From positions 4,960,001-5,024,000 of the forward strand of contig NZ_CP079946.1 in assembly GCF_019968905.1 (NCBI RefSeq): DNA of 64,000 bases, read 5' to 3'. This stretch comes from Corallococcus sp. EGB (GTDB taxonomy: Bacteria; Myxococcota; Myxococcia; Myxococcales; Myxococcaceae). The notes under the pieces are model-generated. The model searched no databases. It worked only from the letters and a program-made list of their open reading frames with translations, and had not been told where the DNA came from. The translations under genes and the position numbers were made by a program. Of this stretch, positions 35,479-64,000 are shown in pieces. Position 1 is the first letter of the stretch. Each line of letters begins with the position of its first letter.

Positions 35479-36774
35479 ATGACGACGCTGCCCGAAGCCC
35501 CCATTGAACTGACCATCGAACGGCTGGGCCAGCTGGGCGAAGGCGTGGCCTCCTGGGAGGGGCGCACCGTCTTCGTGCCGGGTGCCTTCCCCGGCGACAC
35601 CGTGCGCGTCCACCTGGAGGCCCAGGGGAAGGTGCTGCGCGGCATCCTGGGCCAGGTGCTTGCGGACGGGACGGAGCGTGTGTCGTCGCGCTGCGTGCTC
35701 TCCGACGCGTGCGGCGGCTGCGACTGGCTGGAGCTGTCCGTCCCGGCGCAGCGGTCCGCGAAGCAGGAGATCGTCCTCTCCACGCTGGAGCACCTGGGGC
35801 ATCTGAGGCGCTCGGACTTCGCCGTGCGGCCGCTGATGGTGGCGCCCCGGGACTGGGGCTACCGCCGCCGCGCGGTGCTGCACGGAGCGGGGAAGGGAGT
35901 GCTCGGCTACTTCGGCCGGCGCACGCACGAGCGCGTCCCCGTGGAGGTCTGTCCCGCGCTCACGCCGGTGCTCACGGCGCTGCCCGGGAAGCTGGCTCCG
36001 CTGCTCAAGCCGCTGGCCAGGGACACGGAAGAGGTCCTGCTGCTGGCCGAGGGCGACAAGGCCGCGTTCGCGGTGAACCTCAGCGGACCGGTGACGGCGC
36101 GGCACCTGGAGGCCGCGGAGGCCGCGGTGCGCGCGCTGCGGCTGGAGGGCGCGGTGCTGGTGCCGAAGGAGGGCTCGGCGCGGCTCATCGGCCGACCGGT
36201 GCTGCGCTCGCTGTCCCCGCTGCGGCCAGAGGTGCCGGTGTACCTGCGTCCGGATGCGTTCGCCCAGGCGCATGCGGAGGCCAACGTGGGGCTTGTCACG
36301 GCGGCGCTGTACGAGCTGGGCGCGAAGGAGACGGACTCCGTGCTGGAGCTGTACTCCGGCAACGGCAACTTCACGTTCCCCCTGGCCGGTACGGCCGGGT
36401 CGGTGCTGGGCGTGGAGTCGTCCCCGGTGGGCGTGGAGCTGGCGCAGCGGAGCGCTCGCGAGGGTGGGGTGTCCAACGTGCGCTTCGTCCAGGGCGACGC
36501 GCGCAAGGTGTGCGACGGGCTGGTGGCGGAGGGGCGTTCGTTCGACCTGTGCCTCGCGGATCCGCCGCGCGCGGGAGCGCCGGGCCTGGCGAAGTGGATG
36601 CGCGCGCTGGACGTGCGCCGGGTCGTCTACGTGGCGTGCGACCCGGCCTCGCTGGCGCGCGACGCGGCGGGGCTGGTGGAGGCCGGTTACAAGCCGGTGG
36701 CGCTCCAGGTGGTGGACATGTTCCCGCAGACGCACCACGTGGAAGCGGTGATGTCCTTCGAACGGGGAGCCTGA
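35479..36774 (+). CDS. RNA m5U methyltransferase (RlmD/TrmA-like)
   Basis: 431 residues. A TRAM domain (about 1-60) is followed by a Fe-S cysteine set (C72, C78, C81 as CX5CX2C, plus the Cys in VEVCPAL), then the SAM-binding core (SVLELYSGNGNFTFPLA, LGVESSPVGVELA), DPPRAG and the catalytic cysteine in VVYVACDPASLARD. It methylates uridine at C5 in 23S rRNA or tRNA. The Fe-S motif favours the RlmD/RlmC group, but the exact target base is not readable. First of three closely spaced genes. Confidence 0.88.
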   Translation: MTTLPEAPIELTIERLGQLGEGVASWEGRTVFVPGAFPGDTVRVHLEAQGKVLRGILGQVLADGTERVSSRCVLSDACGGCDWLELSVPAQRSAKQEIVLSTLEHLGHLRRSDFAVRPLMVAPRDWGYRRRAVLHGAGKGVLGYFGRRTHERVPVEVCPALTPVLTALPGKLAPLLKPLARDTEEVLLLAEGDKAAFAVNLSGPVTARHLEAAEAAVRALRLEGAVLVPKEGSARLIGRPVLRSLSPLRPEVPVYLRPDAFAQAHAEANVGLVTAALYELGAKETDSVLELYSGNGNFTFPLAGTAGSVLGVESSPVGVELAQRSAREGGVSNVRFVQGDARKVCDGLVAEGRSFDLCLADPPRAGAPGLAKWMRALDVRRVVYVACDPASLARDAAGLVEAGYKPVALQVVDMFPQTHHVEAVMSFERGA

Positions 36775-36780
36775 CACGCC

Positions 36781-38178
36781 ATGGATGCCCGCATCGTCGA
36801 GTTCGCCGAAGTGCTCCGCCAGAACGGCGTGCGCGTCAGCACGTCGGAAGTGCAGGACGCCTTGCGCGCCACCGCCGAGGTGGGAGTCCAGGACCGGGCG
36901 CTGTTCCGCTCCGTGCTGCGCACCACGCTGGTGAAGCGCGAGCTGGACGTGGAGACGTTCCGCCGCGCGTTCGACTTCTTCTTCTCCGGCGCGGCCCGCA
37001 CGTTCGAGGCCATCGACAAGTCGCTGGCGAAGCAGCTGGAGGAGGAGGGCTACCTGGAAGGCGACCTGCTGAAGATGGTCATCTACCAGATGAACCTGCT
37101 GGCGCCGGAGATGTCCCCGCTGGCGCAGGCCCTCCTCGCCGGGGACCGCGCGCGGCTGGCGCAGATCTTCCGCCAGGCCTCGCTCCAGCTGGACCTGGGG
37201 CAGTTGGAGAGCCCTCTGCAGACGGGGTTCTTCACGCGGCGGCTGCTCGCGGGCGCGGGCTTGGAGCGGGCCCGGTCCGACCTCAAGTCATTGGAGGACG
37301 AGCTCAAGGCTCGCGGGCTTCATGCCGAGGGCGTGGAGATCGTCTCGCGCCACGTGGCCGCGGCCATGCGCAAGATTGAAGAGGCCGCGCGCGCGGAGGT
37401 GAAGCGCCAGTCCGAGGCGCGCATCCGCCGCCGCACGGACTCCGTCACGGAGAAGGCGCTGCACCTGCTCACCCAGGCGGAGGTGGACCAGATGGAGGCC
37501 GCCGTCCGCACGCTGGCGGAGAAGCTCAAGAGCCGGATGATCCGCAAGCAGCGCTCGCACCGGCGCGGGTCGCTCCACGCGCAGCGCACGCTGCGCCGGA
37601 ACATGCCGTGGGACGGCGTGCCCATGGTGCCCGTGTTCCGCACCCGCCGGCCGGAGCGCCCGGAGCTGGTGGTGCTCTGCGACGTGTCCGACTCCGTGCG
37701 CAACGCGTCCCGGATGATGCTGCTGTTCATGCACACGCTGCAGTCGCTGTTCGTGCGCGTGCGCTCGTTCGTCTTCGTGTCCGACGTGGGCGAGGTGACC
37801 CAGTTCTTCAAGGACCTGGACGTGAACGAGGCCATCGACGCGGCGACCGCCGGGCGCACCGTGTCCATGAGCTCCAACTCCAACTACGGCCGCGCGCTGG
37901 CGGACTTCACGCGCGACCACCTGGGCAGCATCACGCGCCGCACCACCGTGATGATCATTGGCGACGGCCGCAACAACTACAACGCGAGCAACGCCTGGGC
38001 CCTGAAGGACCTGAAGCGCAAGGCGAAGCGCGTGCTGTGGATCTGCCCCGAGGAGCGGGGCAACTGGGGCATCGGCGACAGCGAGATGCTCACCTACGAG
38101 AAGCACTGCACCCAGGCCGTCGTCGTGAACTCCGTGTCGGACCTGGCCCGCATCGCGGAACAGCTCGTCCCCGTCTGA
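36781..38178 (+). CDS. CoxE-like VWA-domain protein
   Basis: 465 residues. The N-terminal 270 residues are helical and charged. The VWA domain follows with a complete metal-dependent adhesion site: DVSDS (D301, S303, S305), the SMSSNSNYG segment and the IIGDGRNNYN Asp. This matches the CoxE family of VWA proteins, which usually work with a MoxR-type AAA+ ATPase in assembling metal enzymes or other complexes. No MoxR gene is in the window. Six bases after the methyltransferase stop. Confidence 0.87.
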   Translation: MDARIVEFAEVLRQNGVRVSTSEVQDALRATAEVGVQDRALFRSVLRTTLVKRELDVETFRRAFDFFFSGAARTFEAIDKSLAKQLEEEGYLEGDLLKMVIYQMNLLAPEMSPLAQALLAGDRARLAQIFRQASLQLDLGQLESPLQTGFFTRRLLAGAGLERARSDLKSLEDELKARGLHAEGVEIVSRHVAAAMRKIEEAARAEVKRQSEARIRRRTDSVTEKALHLLTQAEVDQMEAAVRTLAEKLKSRMIRKQRSHRRGSLHAQRTLRRNMPWDGVPMVPVFRTRRPERPELVVLCDVSDSVRNASRMMLLFMHTLQSLFVRVRSFVFVSDVGEVTQFFKDLDVNEAIDAATAGRTVSMSSNSNYGRALADFTRDHLGSITRRTTVMIIGDGRNNYNASNAWALKDLKRKAKRVLWICPEERGNWGIGDSEMLTYEKHCTQAVVVNSVSDLARIAEQLVPV

Positions 38179-38203
38179 ACCTCGCAGTCCCCAAGGAGCC
38201 CCC

Positions 38204-38719
38204 ATGGCCCCGTCCCTCTTCGACGACTTCCAGGACGTCCCCAACGTGGAGACCGGCCTGGACCTCGACGCCGCCGACGACCGCACGCTGCGCATGGCGT
38301 CCCGGCCGGTGGACGACGCGCTGCTCGACCAGCTGGTCCGCTACCAGGAGACCTTCCTGGCGCACGTGGAGGCGGACGCCACCCCGGAGGCCATGGCGCG
38401 CGCGTCCAAGGCGGCGCTGGAGGCCAGCGGCCTGGACGTGAAGGCGGCGGAGTGGGGGAACGCCATCCTCCGGGCCTTCGGCGGGCGGCGGTGGACCGTG
38501 CAGCGGCTGCGCTCGAAGCTGACGGAGCTGGAGTCCCGCTCCGGGCCGGAGGTGGACGAGGTGAAGAAGCGCGTCCAGGACGAGCTGGTGAACCAGGAGA
38601 AGGAGACGGACGCCCTGGGCCGCCGGTACGGCGCCCAGACGGTGGCCCTGCTCCGGGAGCGCGAGGCCCAGGTGCTGGGGCTGCACACCCGGCTCACGAA
38701 GGTGCTCAGCCGGGGATGA
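38204..38719 (+). CDS. Helical protein, unknown
   Basis: 171 residues, no signal peptide or membrane segment. The acidic N-terminus is followed by mainly amphipathic helix and coiled-coil-like stretches (VKKRVQDELVNQEKETDALGRRYG). No family recognised. It starts 25 bases after the VWA gene with AAGGAG upstream, so it is likely its transcript partner. Confidence 0.75.
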   Translation: MAPSLFDDFQDVPNVETGLDLDAADDRTLRMASRPVDDALLDQLVRYQETFLAHVEADATPEAMARASKAALEASGLDVKAAEWGNAILRAFGGRRWTVQRLRSKLTELESRSGPEVDEVKKRVQDELVNQEKETDALGRRYGAQTVALLREREAQVLGLHTRLTKVLSRG

Positions 38720-38792
38720 CCCGGGGTGCCCGCCCGGTTGCATTCCGCGTCCGGGCGTTCCATAACGGCCCGTTTTCCTTCAAGGCCTACCC

Positions 38793-40178
38793 ATGAAGCG
38801 CTACTTCATCCACACCTTCGGCTGCCAGATGAACGTCAACGACTCGCTCCGCATGAGCGAGGCGTTGTCGAAGATGTCCTACGTGCCCACGCCGGAGCCG
38901 GACAACGCGGACCTCATCATCCTCAACACCTGCTCCATCCGGGAGAAGGCCGAGGACAAGATGCTCTCCGCGCTGGGGCGCTACCGCGCCGTGAAGGCCA
39001 GCCGCGGCGCCCTCCTGGGCGTGGGCGGCTGCGTGGCCCAGCAGGAGAAGGACAAGCTGCTGAAGAAGGTGCCGTACCTGGACTTCGTCTTCGGCCCGGA
39101 CAACATCGCCAAGCTGCCGGAAGTGATTGCCCGCGTGCAGGACGCTCGCGAGCGCGTGGTGGAGACGGCCTTCGTGGACTCCGAGGAGTACGTCTTCCCG
39201 CGCGCCGACGCGGAGACGTCCCGCGGCAAGGTCACCGAGTTCGTCACCGTGATGAAGGGCTGCGACAACGTCTGCTCCTTCTGCATCGTCCCGCACACCC
39301 GTGGGCGCGAGGTGAGCCGCGAGTTCACCGAAGTGCTCAGCGAGGTCGCGGACCTGGCGGGCGTGGGCGTTCGCGAGGTCACGCTCATCGGACAGAACGT
39401 GAACTCGTACCGGGGCGGCATCAGCTTCGCGCAGCTGCTCCTGCGCACCGCGGAGGTGCCGGGCATCGAGCGCGTGCGCTTCACCACCAGCCACCCGCAT
39501 GACCTGTCGGACGAGCTGATTGAAGCCTTCCGCGTGCAGCCCAGGATTGCCCCGCACTTCCACCTGCCCGTGCAGTGCGGCAGCGACCGCATCCTGAAGA
39601 TGATGCGCCGCGACTACACCGTCGAGCAGTACATGGAGCGGCTGGAGAAGCTGCGCGCCGCGCGGCCCGGCATCGCCATCACCACGGACATCATCGTGGG
39701 CTTCCCCGGAGAGACCGAGGAAGAGTTCGAGATGACGATGCAGCTCACCGAGCGCGTGAAGTACGACAACCAGTTCTCGTTCGTGTACAGCCCGCGCCCC
39801 AAGACGGGCGCCGCGCTGCGCGAGAAGGACTGGGGCCCCATCCCGCACGAGGTGAAGGTGGCCCGGCTGGAGCGCCTGCAGAAGCTCCAGCGGCGCATCA
39901 GCGGCGAGTACACCCAGGCGCAGGTGGGGCTGGACGTGGAGGTCCTCGTCGAGGGCCGCTCGCGCTACGACGCCACCAAGCGCTTCGGCCGCACGCCGGA
40001 GAACCGCACGGTGAACTTCGAGGGCGACGCTCCGGCGGGCTCCGTCGTGAAGGTGCACGTGGAGCGCGCCACGCCCAACCAGCTTGCGGGCAGGCAGGTG
40101 GCGGTGCTCCAGGCCCCCACCGTGGCGCCGCCGGCGGTGGAGCTGCCCTTGCCGTTGCATGTCCCGGCGGAGGCCTGA
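38793..40178 (+). CDS. miaB: tRNA-2-methylthio-N6-dimethylallyladenosine synthase
   Basis: 461 residues. UPF0004 domain cysteines C11, C47 and C80 hold the auxiliary cluster; the radical SAM cysteines C157, C161 and C164 (KGCDNVCSFC) hold the catalytic one. A C-terminal TRAM domain (about 375-445) binds tRNA. It adds the 2-methylthio group to i6A at position 37. The full set of six cysteines and the FGCQMN start are diagnostic of MiaB. Confidence 0.95.
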   Translation: MKRYFIHTFGCQMNVNDSLRMSEALSKMSYVPTPEPDNADLIILNTCSIREKAEDKMLSALGRYRAVKASRGALLGVGGCVAQQEKDKLLKKVPYLDFVFGPDNIAKLPEVIARVQDARERVVETAFVDSEEYVFPRADAETSRGKVTEFVTVMKGCDNVCSFCIVPHTRGREVSREFTEVLSEVADLAGVGVREVTLIGQNVNSYRGGISFAQLLLRTAEVPGIERVRFTTSHPHDLSDELIEAFRVQPRIAPHFHLPVQCGSDRILKMMRRDYTVEQYMERLEKLRAARPGIAITTDIIVGFPGETEEEFEMTMQLTERVKYDNQFSFVYSPRPKTGAALREKDWGPIPHEVKVARLERLQKLQRRISGEYTQAQVGLDVEVLVEGRSRYDATKRFGRTPENRTVNFEGDAPAGSVVKVHVERATPNQLAGRQVAVLQAPTVAPPAVELPLPLHVPAEA

Positions 40179-40214
40179 CGCCTTCGCCGTCGTCTTGCCG
40201 TCGGAGGTGCCACC

Positions 40215-40730
40215 ATGCCGTTGAAGCCGTTTCGCGGGGTGTCCCCCCGCGTCCATCCGAGCTGCTTCATCGAGGACTCCGCCCAGGTGGTGGGTGACGT
40301 GGAGCTGGGCGAGGACTCGTCCATCTGGTTCAACTCCGTGCTGCGCGGGGACGTGAACTCCATCCGCATCGGCAAGCGCACCAACATCCAGGACCTCACC
40401 ATGATCCACGTCACCAGCCAGGGTGACTCGACGACGGTGGGCGACGACTGCACGGTGGGCCACCGGGTCATCCTCCACGGGTGCGTCGTGGGCCACCGGG
40501 TGCTCGTGGGCATGGGCGCCATCCTGATGGACGGGGTGGAGGTGGGGGACGACTGCATCATCGGCGCCGGCACGCTGCTGACGCCGGGGACGAAGATTCC
40601 CCCGGGGATGCTGGTGGTGGGCTCGCCCGGCAAGGTGAAGCGCCCCATCCACGACGGCGAACGCGAGTTCCTCGTCCAATCCGCCCTCCACTACGTGCAC
40701 ACCGCCGCGGAACACCGCTCCAGCCGCTGA
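40215..40730 (+). CDS. Gamma carbonic anhydrase-like hexapeptide protein
   Basis: 171 residues. Left-handed beta-helix hexapeptide repeats (VVGDVELGEDSSIWFNSVLRGD, TTVGDDCTVGHRVILHGCVVGHRVLVGMGAILMDG). H-x4-H spaced histidines (GHRVILHG, VGHRV) fit the zinc site of the gamma-class CA-like family (YrdA/PaaY). GGAGG precedes ATG 40215. Many members lack measurable CA activity, so the name is by family. Confidence 0.88.
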   Translation: MPLKPFRGVSPRVHPSCFIEDSAQVVGDVELGEDSSIWFNSVLRGDVNSIRIGKRTNIQDLTMIHVTSQGDSTTVGDDCTVGHRVILHGCVVGHRVLVGMGAILMDGVEVGDDCIIGAGTLLTPGTKIPPGMLVVGSPGKVKRPIHDGEREFLVQSALHYVHTAAEHRSSR

Positions 40731-40763
40731 CGCGGCCGCGTTGTGCGTGTTAGGAACACCCCC

Positions 40764-41234
40764 ATGGCGCTCGCCCCCGAGACGACCCTGAAGGCCTGCC
40801 CGCTCTTCAAGGGCTTCACCGACACCGGCATCTCCATCTTCGCGGCGGCGGCCGTGTCACGGGCCTACCCCAAGGGGACGGCGCTGTTCACCGAGGGCAA
40901 ACCCGGAGACTCGCTGCTGATCGTGGGCGAGGGCACCGTGCGGCTGAGCGCCCGGAGCCCCTCGGGCGAGGACGTGCCCCTGGGCGAGGTGACCGTCGGG
41001 GAGCCCCTGGGGGAGCTGGCGCTCGTGCAGAAGGGCGAGCGGCTGTGCTCAGCCACCGCGCAGACGGACGTGATGGCGCTGGAGATCCGCTCGGCGGACT
41101 TCCAGAAGCTGCTCGCGCAGAAGCCGCAGGCCTGCATCAAGCTGCTGATGGGCATCGTCAGCCACTTTGGCGCCAAGGCCCGCGAGAACCGGGACATGCT
41201 GCGCACGCTCGTGGCGCGGGCCCCCGGCACCTGA
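40764..41234 (+). CDS. Cyclic-nucleotide-binding-domain protein
   Basis: 156 residues from ATG 40764; an in-frame GTG at 40743 is also possible. A single cNMP-binding domain (about 12-130): LFKGFTDTGISIFAAAA, GDSLLIVGEGTVRLSA, then GEPLGELALVQKGERLCSATA. The conserved Arg that contacts the cyclic phosphate (usual pattern PR-x-A-T/S) is replaced by Cys at the aligned position, with an Arg two residues before, so ligand binding may be lost or altered. No HTH or catalytic domain follows. Confidence 0.85.
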   Translation: MALAPETTLKACPLFKGFTDTGISIFAAAAVSRAYPKGTALFTEGKPGDSLLIVGEGTVRLSARSPSGEDVPLGEVTVGEPLGELALVQKGERLCSATAQTDVMALEIRSADFQKLLAQKPQACIKLLMGIVSHFGAKARENRDMLRTLVARAPGT

Positions 41235-41255
41235 CGGACTGTCGGACAGGTCGCG
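41233..41255. repeat. Palindromic motif shared with the NRPS gene
   Basis: A tandem of GACGGACT and GTCGGACA runs into GG and TCGCG, and contains the 11-bp palindrome CTGTCGGACAG (41239-41249). It starts in the stop codon of the cNMP gene. A very similar string, in reverse, is found at 54159-54182 inside the NRPS gene. The rest of 41256-41530 shows no gene, no clear promoter and no long repeat. Confidence 0.55.
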
Positions 41256-41530
41256 AGGGACTCCTGCCAGAGCGCGATGGGTCTGCTACCCGCACCCAAG
41301 GTGGTTACTGTGCCCGTCGAGAATCCCCCGGGCACCCGGGATGTCCCACACCGTGGGCATGGGTAGGCAGAGGGCCGAGGGCTTTCGTGGTGGGGCCCGG
41401 GCGCTTGGAGTGGGAAGCTCGGCGGCCGGAGTTTTCAACTGCCGCGCCCGGTTGATGGCTGGGTGACTGGATGGGCCAGCCCGGGCGGTTGCCGAGCGGC
41501 CCTTCGGGAAGTGATTGGACGGAAAGACGC

Positions 41531-42325
41531 GTGGAAGAACTGCTCACCAACCTGCTCGGTAACTCCCAGGGCCTCTTCGCCTACCTGACCGTGTTCGCCA
41601 TCCTGGTGGCGTGCGGGCTGGGGGTGCCGCTTCCGGAGGACATCTCGCTCATCCTCGGCGGGTTCCTGGCGCACAAGGGCGCGGCGCACCTGCCGGTGAT
41701 GATGGCGGTGGGCTTCTTCGGCATCCTGGTGGGCGACAGCCTCATCTACATGGCGGGGCGCCGGCTGGGCACGAAGCTGGGGCGCGACCCGGGGGCGAAG
41801 GGCGGAGGGTTCTTCTCCAAGATCGTCACGCCGGAGAAGCGGGCGAAGGTGGAGTCGCTCTTCGTCACGCACGGCCAGAAGATCGTGATGATTGCCCGCT
41901 TCATGCCCGGCGTGCGCGCGGTGACGTACTTCACGGCGGGCTCCGTGCACATGCCGTACTGGCGCTTCATCCTCTGGGACGGGCTGGCGGCGCTCCTGTC
42001 CGCGCCGGTGTTCGTGTGGCTCGGGTTCCACTTCGGTGGCGAGCTGGACATGGTCATCCGCAAGCTGAAGGACGGCCAGGTCGTGGTGATGGGGTCGCTG
42101 GCGGTGCTGGCGGTGGGCTACTTCCTGTTCCGCCACCGCAAGAACGCGAAGCTCAAGGCCGCGGCCGCCGCCCAGGCACACATGACGCCGGTGCCCCTGC
42201 CGCCCGTGCAGGAGCCGCTGGAGAACAGCGTGTCGCAGGCGCGCGCGCCCAGCCCCAGCGCCTTCTTCGACGTGCCCGCCGACAAGGCGCCCGCGCCCGA
42301 GCCGGACCTGAACGCGCACAAGTAG
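41531..42325 (+). CDS. DedA-family membrane protein
   Basis: 264 residues from GTG 41531; an in-frame ATG at 41471 would add 20 non-family residues. DedA/SNARE-associated landmarks: GLGVPLPEDISLILGGFLA, GDSLIYMAGRRLG, HGQKIVMIARFMPGVRAVTYFTAGS (the G-x-x-x-(V/I)-x3-R-F-x-P-G-x-R pattern). Several membrane helices, then a long charged, Pro/Ala-rich C-terminal tail (about 205-264) that is not part of the family. DedA proteins act in lipid-carrier or phospholipid flipping at the inner membrane. Confidence 0.88.
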   Translation: MEELLTNLLGNSQGLFAYLTVFAILVACGLGVPLPEDISLILGGFLAHKGAAHLPVMMAVGFFGILVGDSLIYMAGRRLGTKLGRDPGAKGGGFFSKIVTPEKRAKVESLFVTHGQKIVMIARFMPGVRAVTYFTAGSVHMPYWRFILWDGLAALLSAPVFVWLGFHFGGELDMVIRKLKDGQVVVMGSLAVLAVGYFLFRHRKNAKLKAAAAAQAHMTPVPLPPVQEPLENSVSQARAPSPSAFFDVPADKAPAPEPDLNAHK

Positions 42326-42355
42326 CCGCCGTGCGGCGGTGACGCGGTCCCTGGA

Positions 42356-42383
42356 CCCCGCCCCCTCACAGGAGGGAGCGGGG
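42356..42383. terminator. Terminator between dedA and NRPS gene
   Basis: CCCCGC at 42356-42361 pairs with GCGGGG at 42378-42383, and CCCTC (42363-42367) with GAGGG (42372-42376), giving 11 pairs with one mismatch and a 4-base loop. It is followed by TTCTTCGTT on the plus strand. It ends dedA and could also stop the convergent NRPS transcript. Confidence 0.65.
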
Positions 42384-42449
42384 TTCTTCGTTGCGGGCCT
42401 CGGGCTGGCGCATTCCGTTCACGAAGGCGCCAGCGCCGCCGCGGTCGCG

Positions 42450-64000
<21,551 letters not shown>

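Noticed and set aside
41256-41530. Small open frames between the cNMP gene and dedA
   Set aside because: They are extensions or shadows of the flanking genes without start signals or family-like sequence. The region is taken as non-coding.

Overview
The window is high-GC DNA that reads as the chromosome of a myxobacterium of the Cystobacterineae (Myxococcus/Corallococcus-like). This is inferred from gene content: an AgmX/PglI-type protein, a TIGR02266-type PilZ protein, an ADYC-domain secreted protein, an FHA-bearing sigma-54 activator overlapping a Ser/Thr kinase, and a giant NRPS. Genes are tightly packed and no gap exceeds 300 bases. I saw no tRNA, rRNA, CRISPR array, IS element or phage gene.

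Layout. 1-3.6 kb (minus): part of the conserved STM4011-STM4012-STM4013 cluster (two radical SAM proteins and an alkaline-phosphatase-fold hydrolase), then an unrecognised 446-residue protein. 3.9-8.3 kb: a secreted S8 protease, a large lipoprotein and a BCP-type peroxiredoxin. 8.4-12.8 kb: a two-gene signalling unit, FHA/sigma-54 activator plus a membrane Ser/Thr kinase with PEGA and sulfatase-modifying-factor-like domains. 12.8-25.1 kb: ADYC protein, CocE-type hydrolase, RtcA, SppA, a PEBP/AraC pair, a zinc-ribbon protein, a lipoprotein, Mrp and two small proteins. 25.2-35.0 kb: an acyl-CoA block (3-hydroxybutyryl-CoA dehydrogenase, enoyl-CoA hydratase, two acyl-CoA dehydrogenases, thiolase, 3-oxoacid CoA-transferase) interrupted by two exported proteins and by rpsA with its own promoter and terminator. 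Together these enzymes could take short or branched acyl-CoAs to acetoacetyl-CoA and acetyl-CoA. 35.0-42.3 kb: PilZ-like protein, RNA m5U methyltransferase, VWA protein, MiaB, gamma carbonic anhydrase-like protein, a cNMP-domain protein and DedA.

42.4-64.0 kb (minus): the 3' 21.5 kb of one NRPS gene that continues beyond the window. From the N-terminal side it shows an incomplete C domain, a decayed adenylation domain carrying a luciferase-like flavin monooxygenase between the positions of motifs A4 and A5 with no carrier protein after it, then C-A(Ser)-T-E, four C-A-T modules and a terminal thioesterase. The pocket residues predict D-Ser, then a residue bound by an acidic pocket, then Val-like, then two unassigned residues. 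The monooxygenase-bearing module is the most unusual object in the window. Second-tier observations are a 69-bp perfect repeat between the last two NRPS modules, a palindromic motif shared by the dedA upstream region and the NRPS gene, and a cluster of short repeats upstream of the CocE-type gene.
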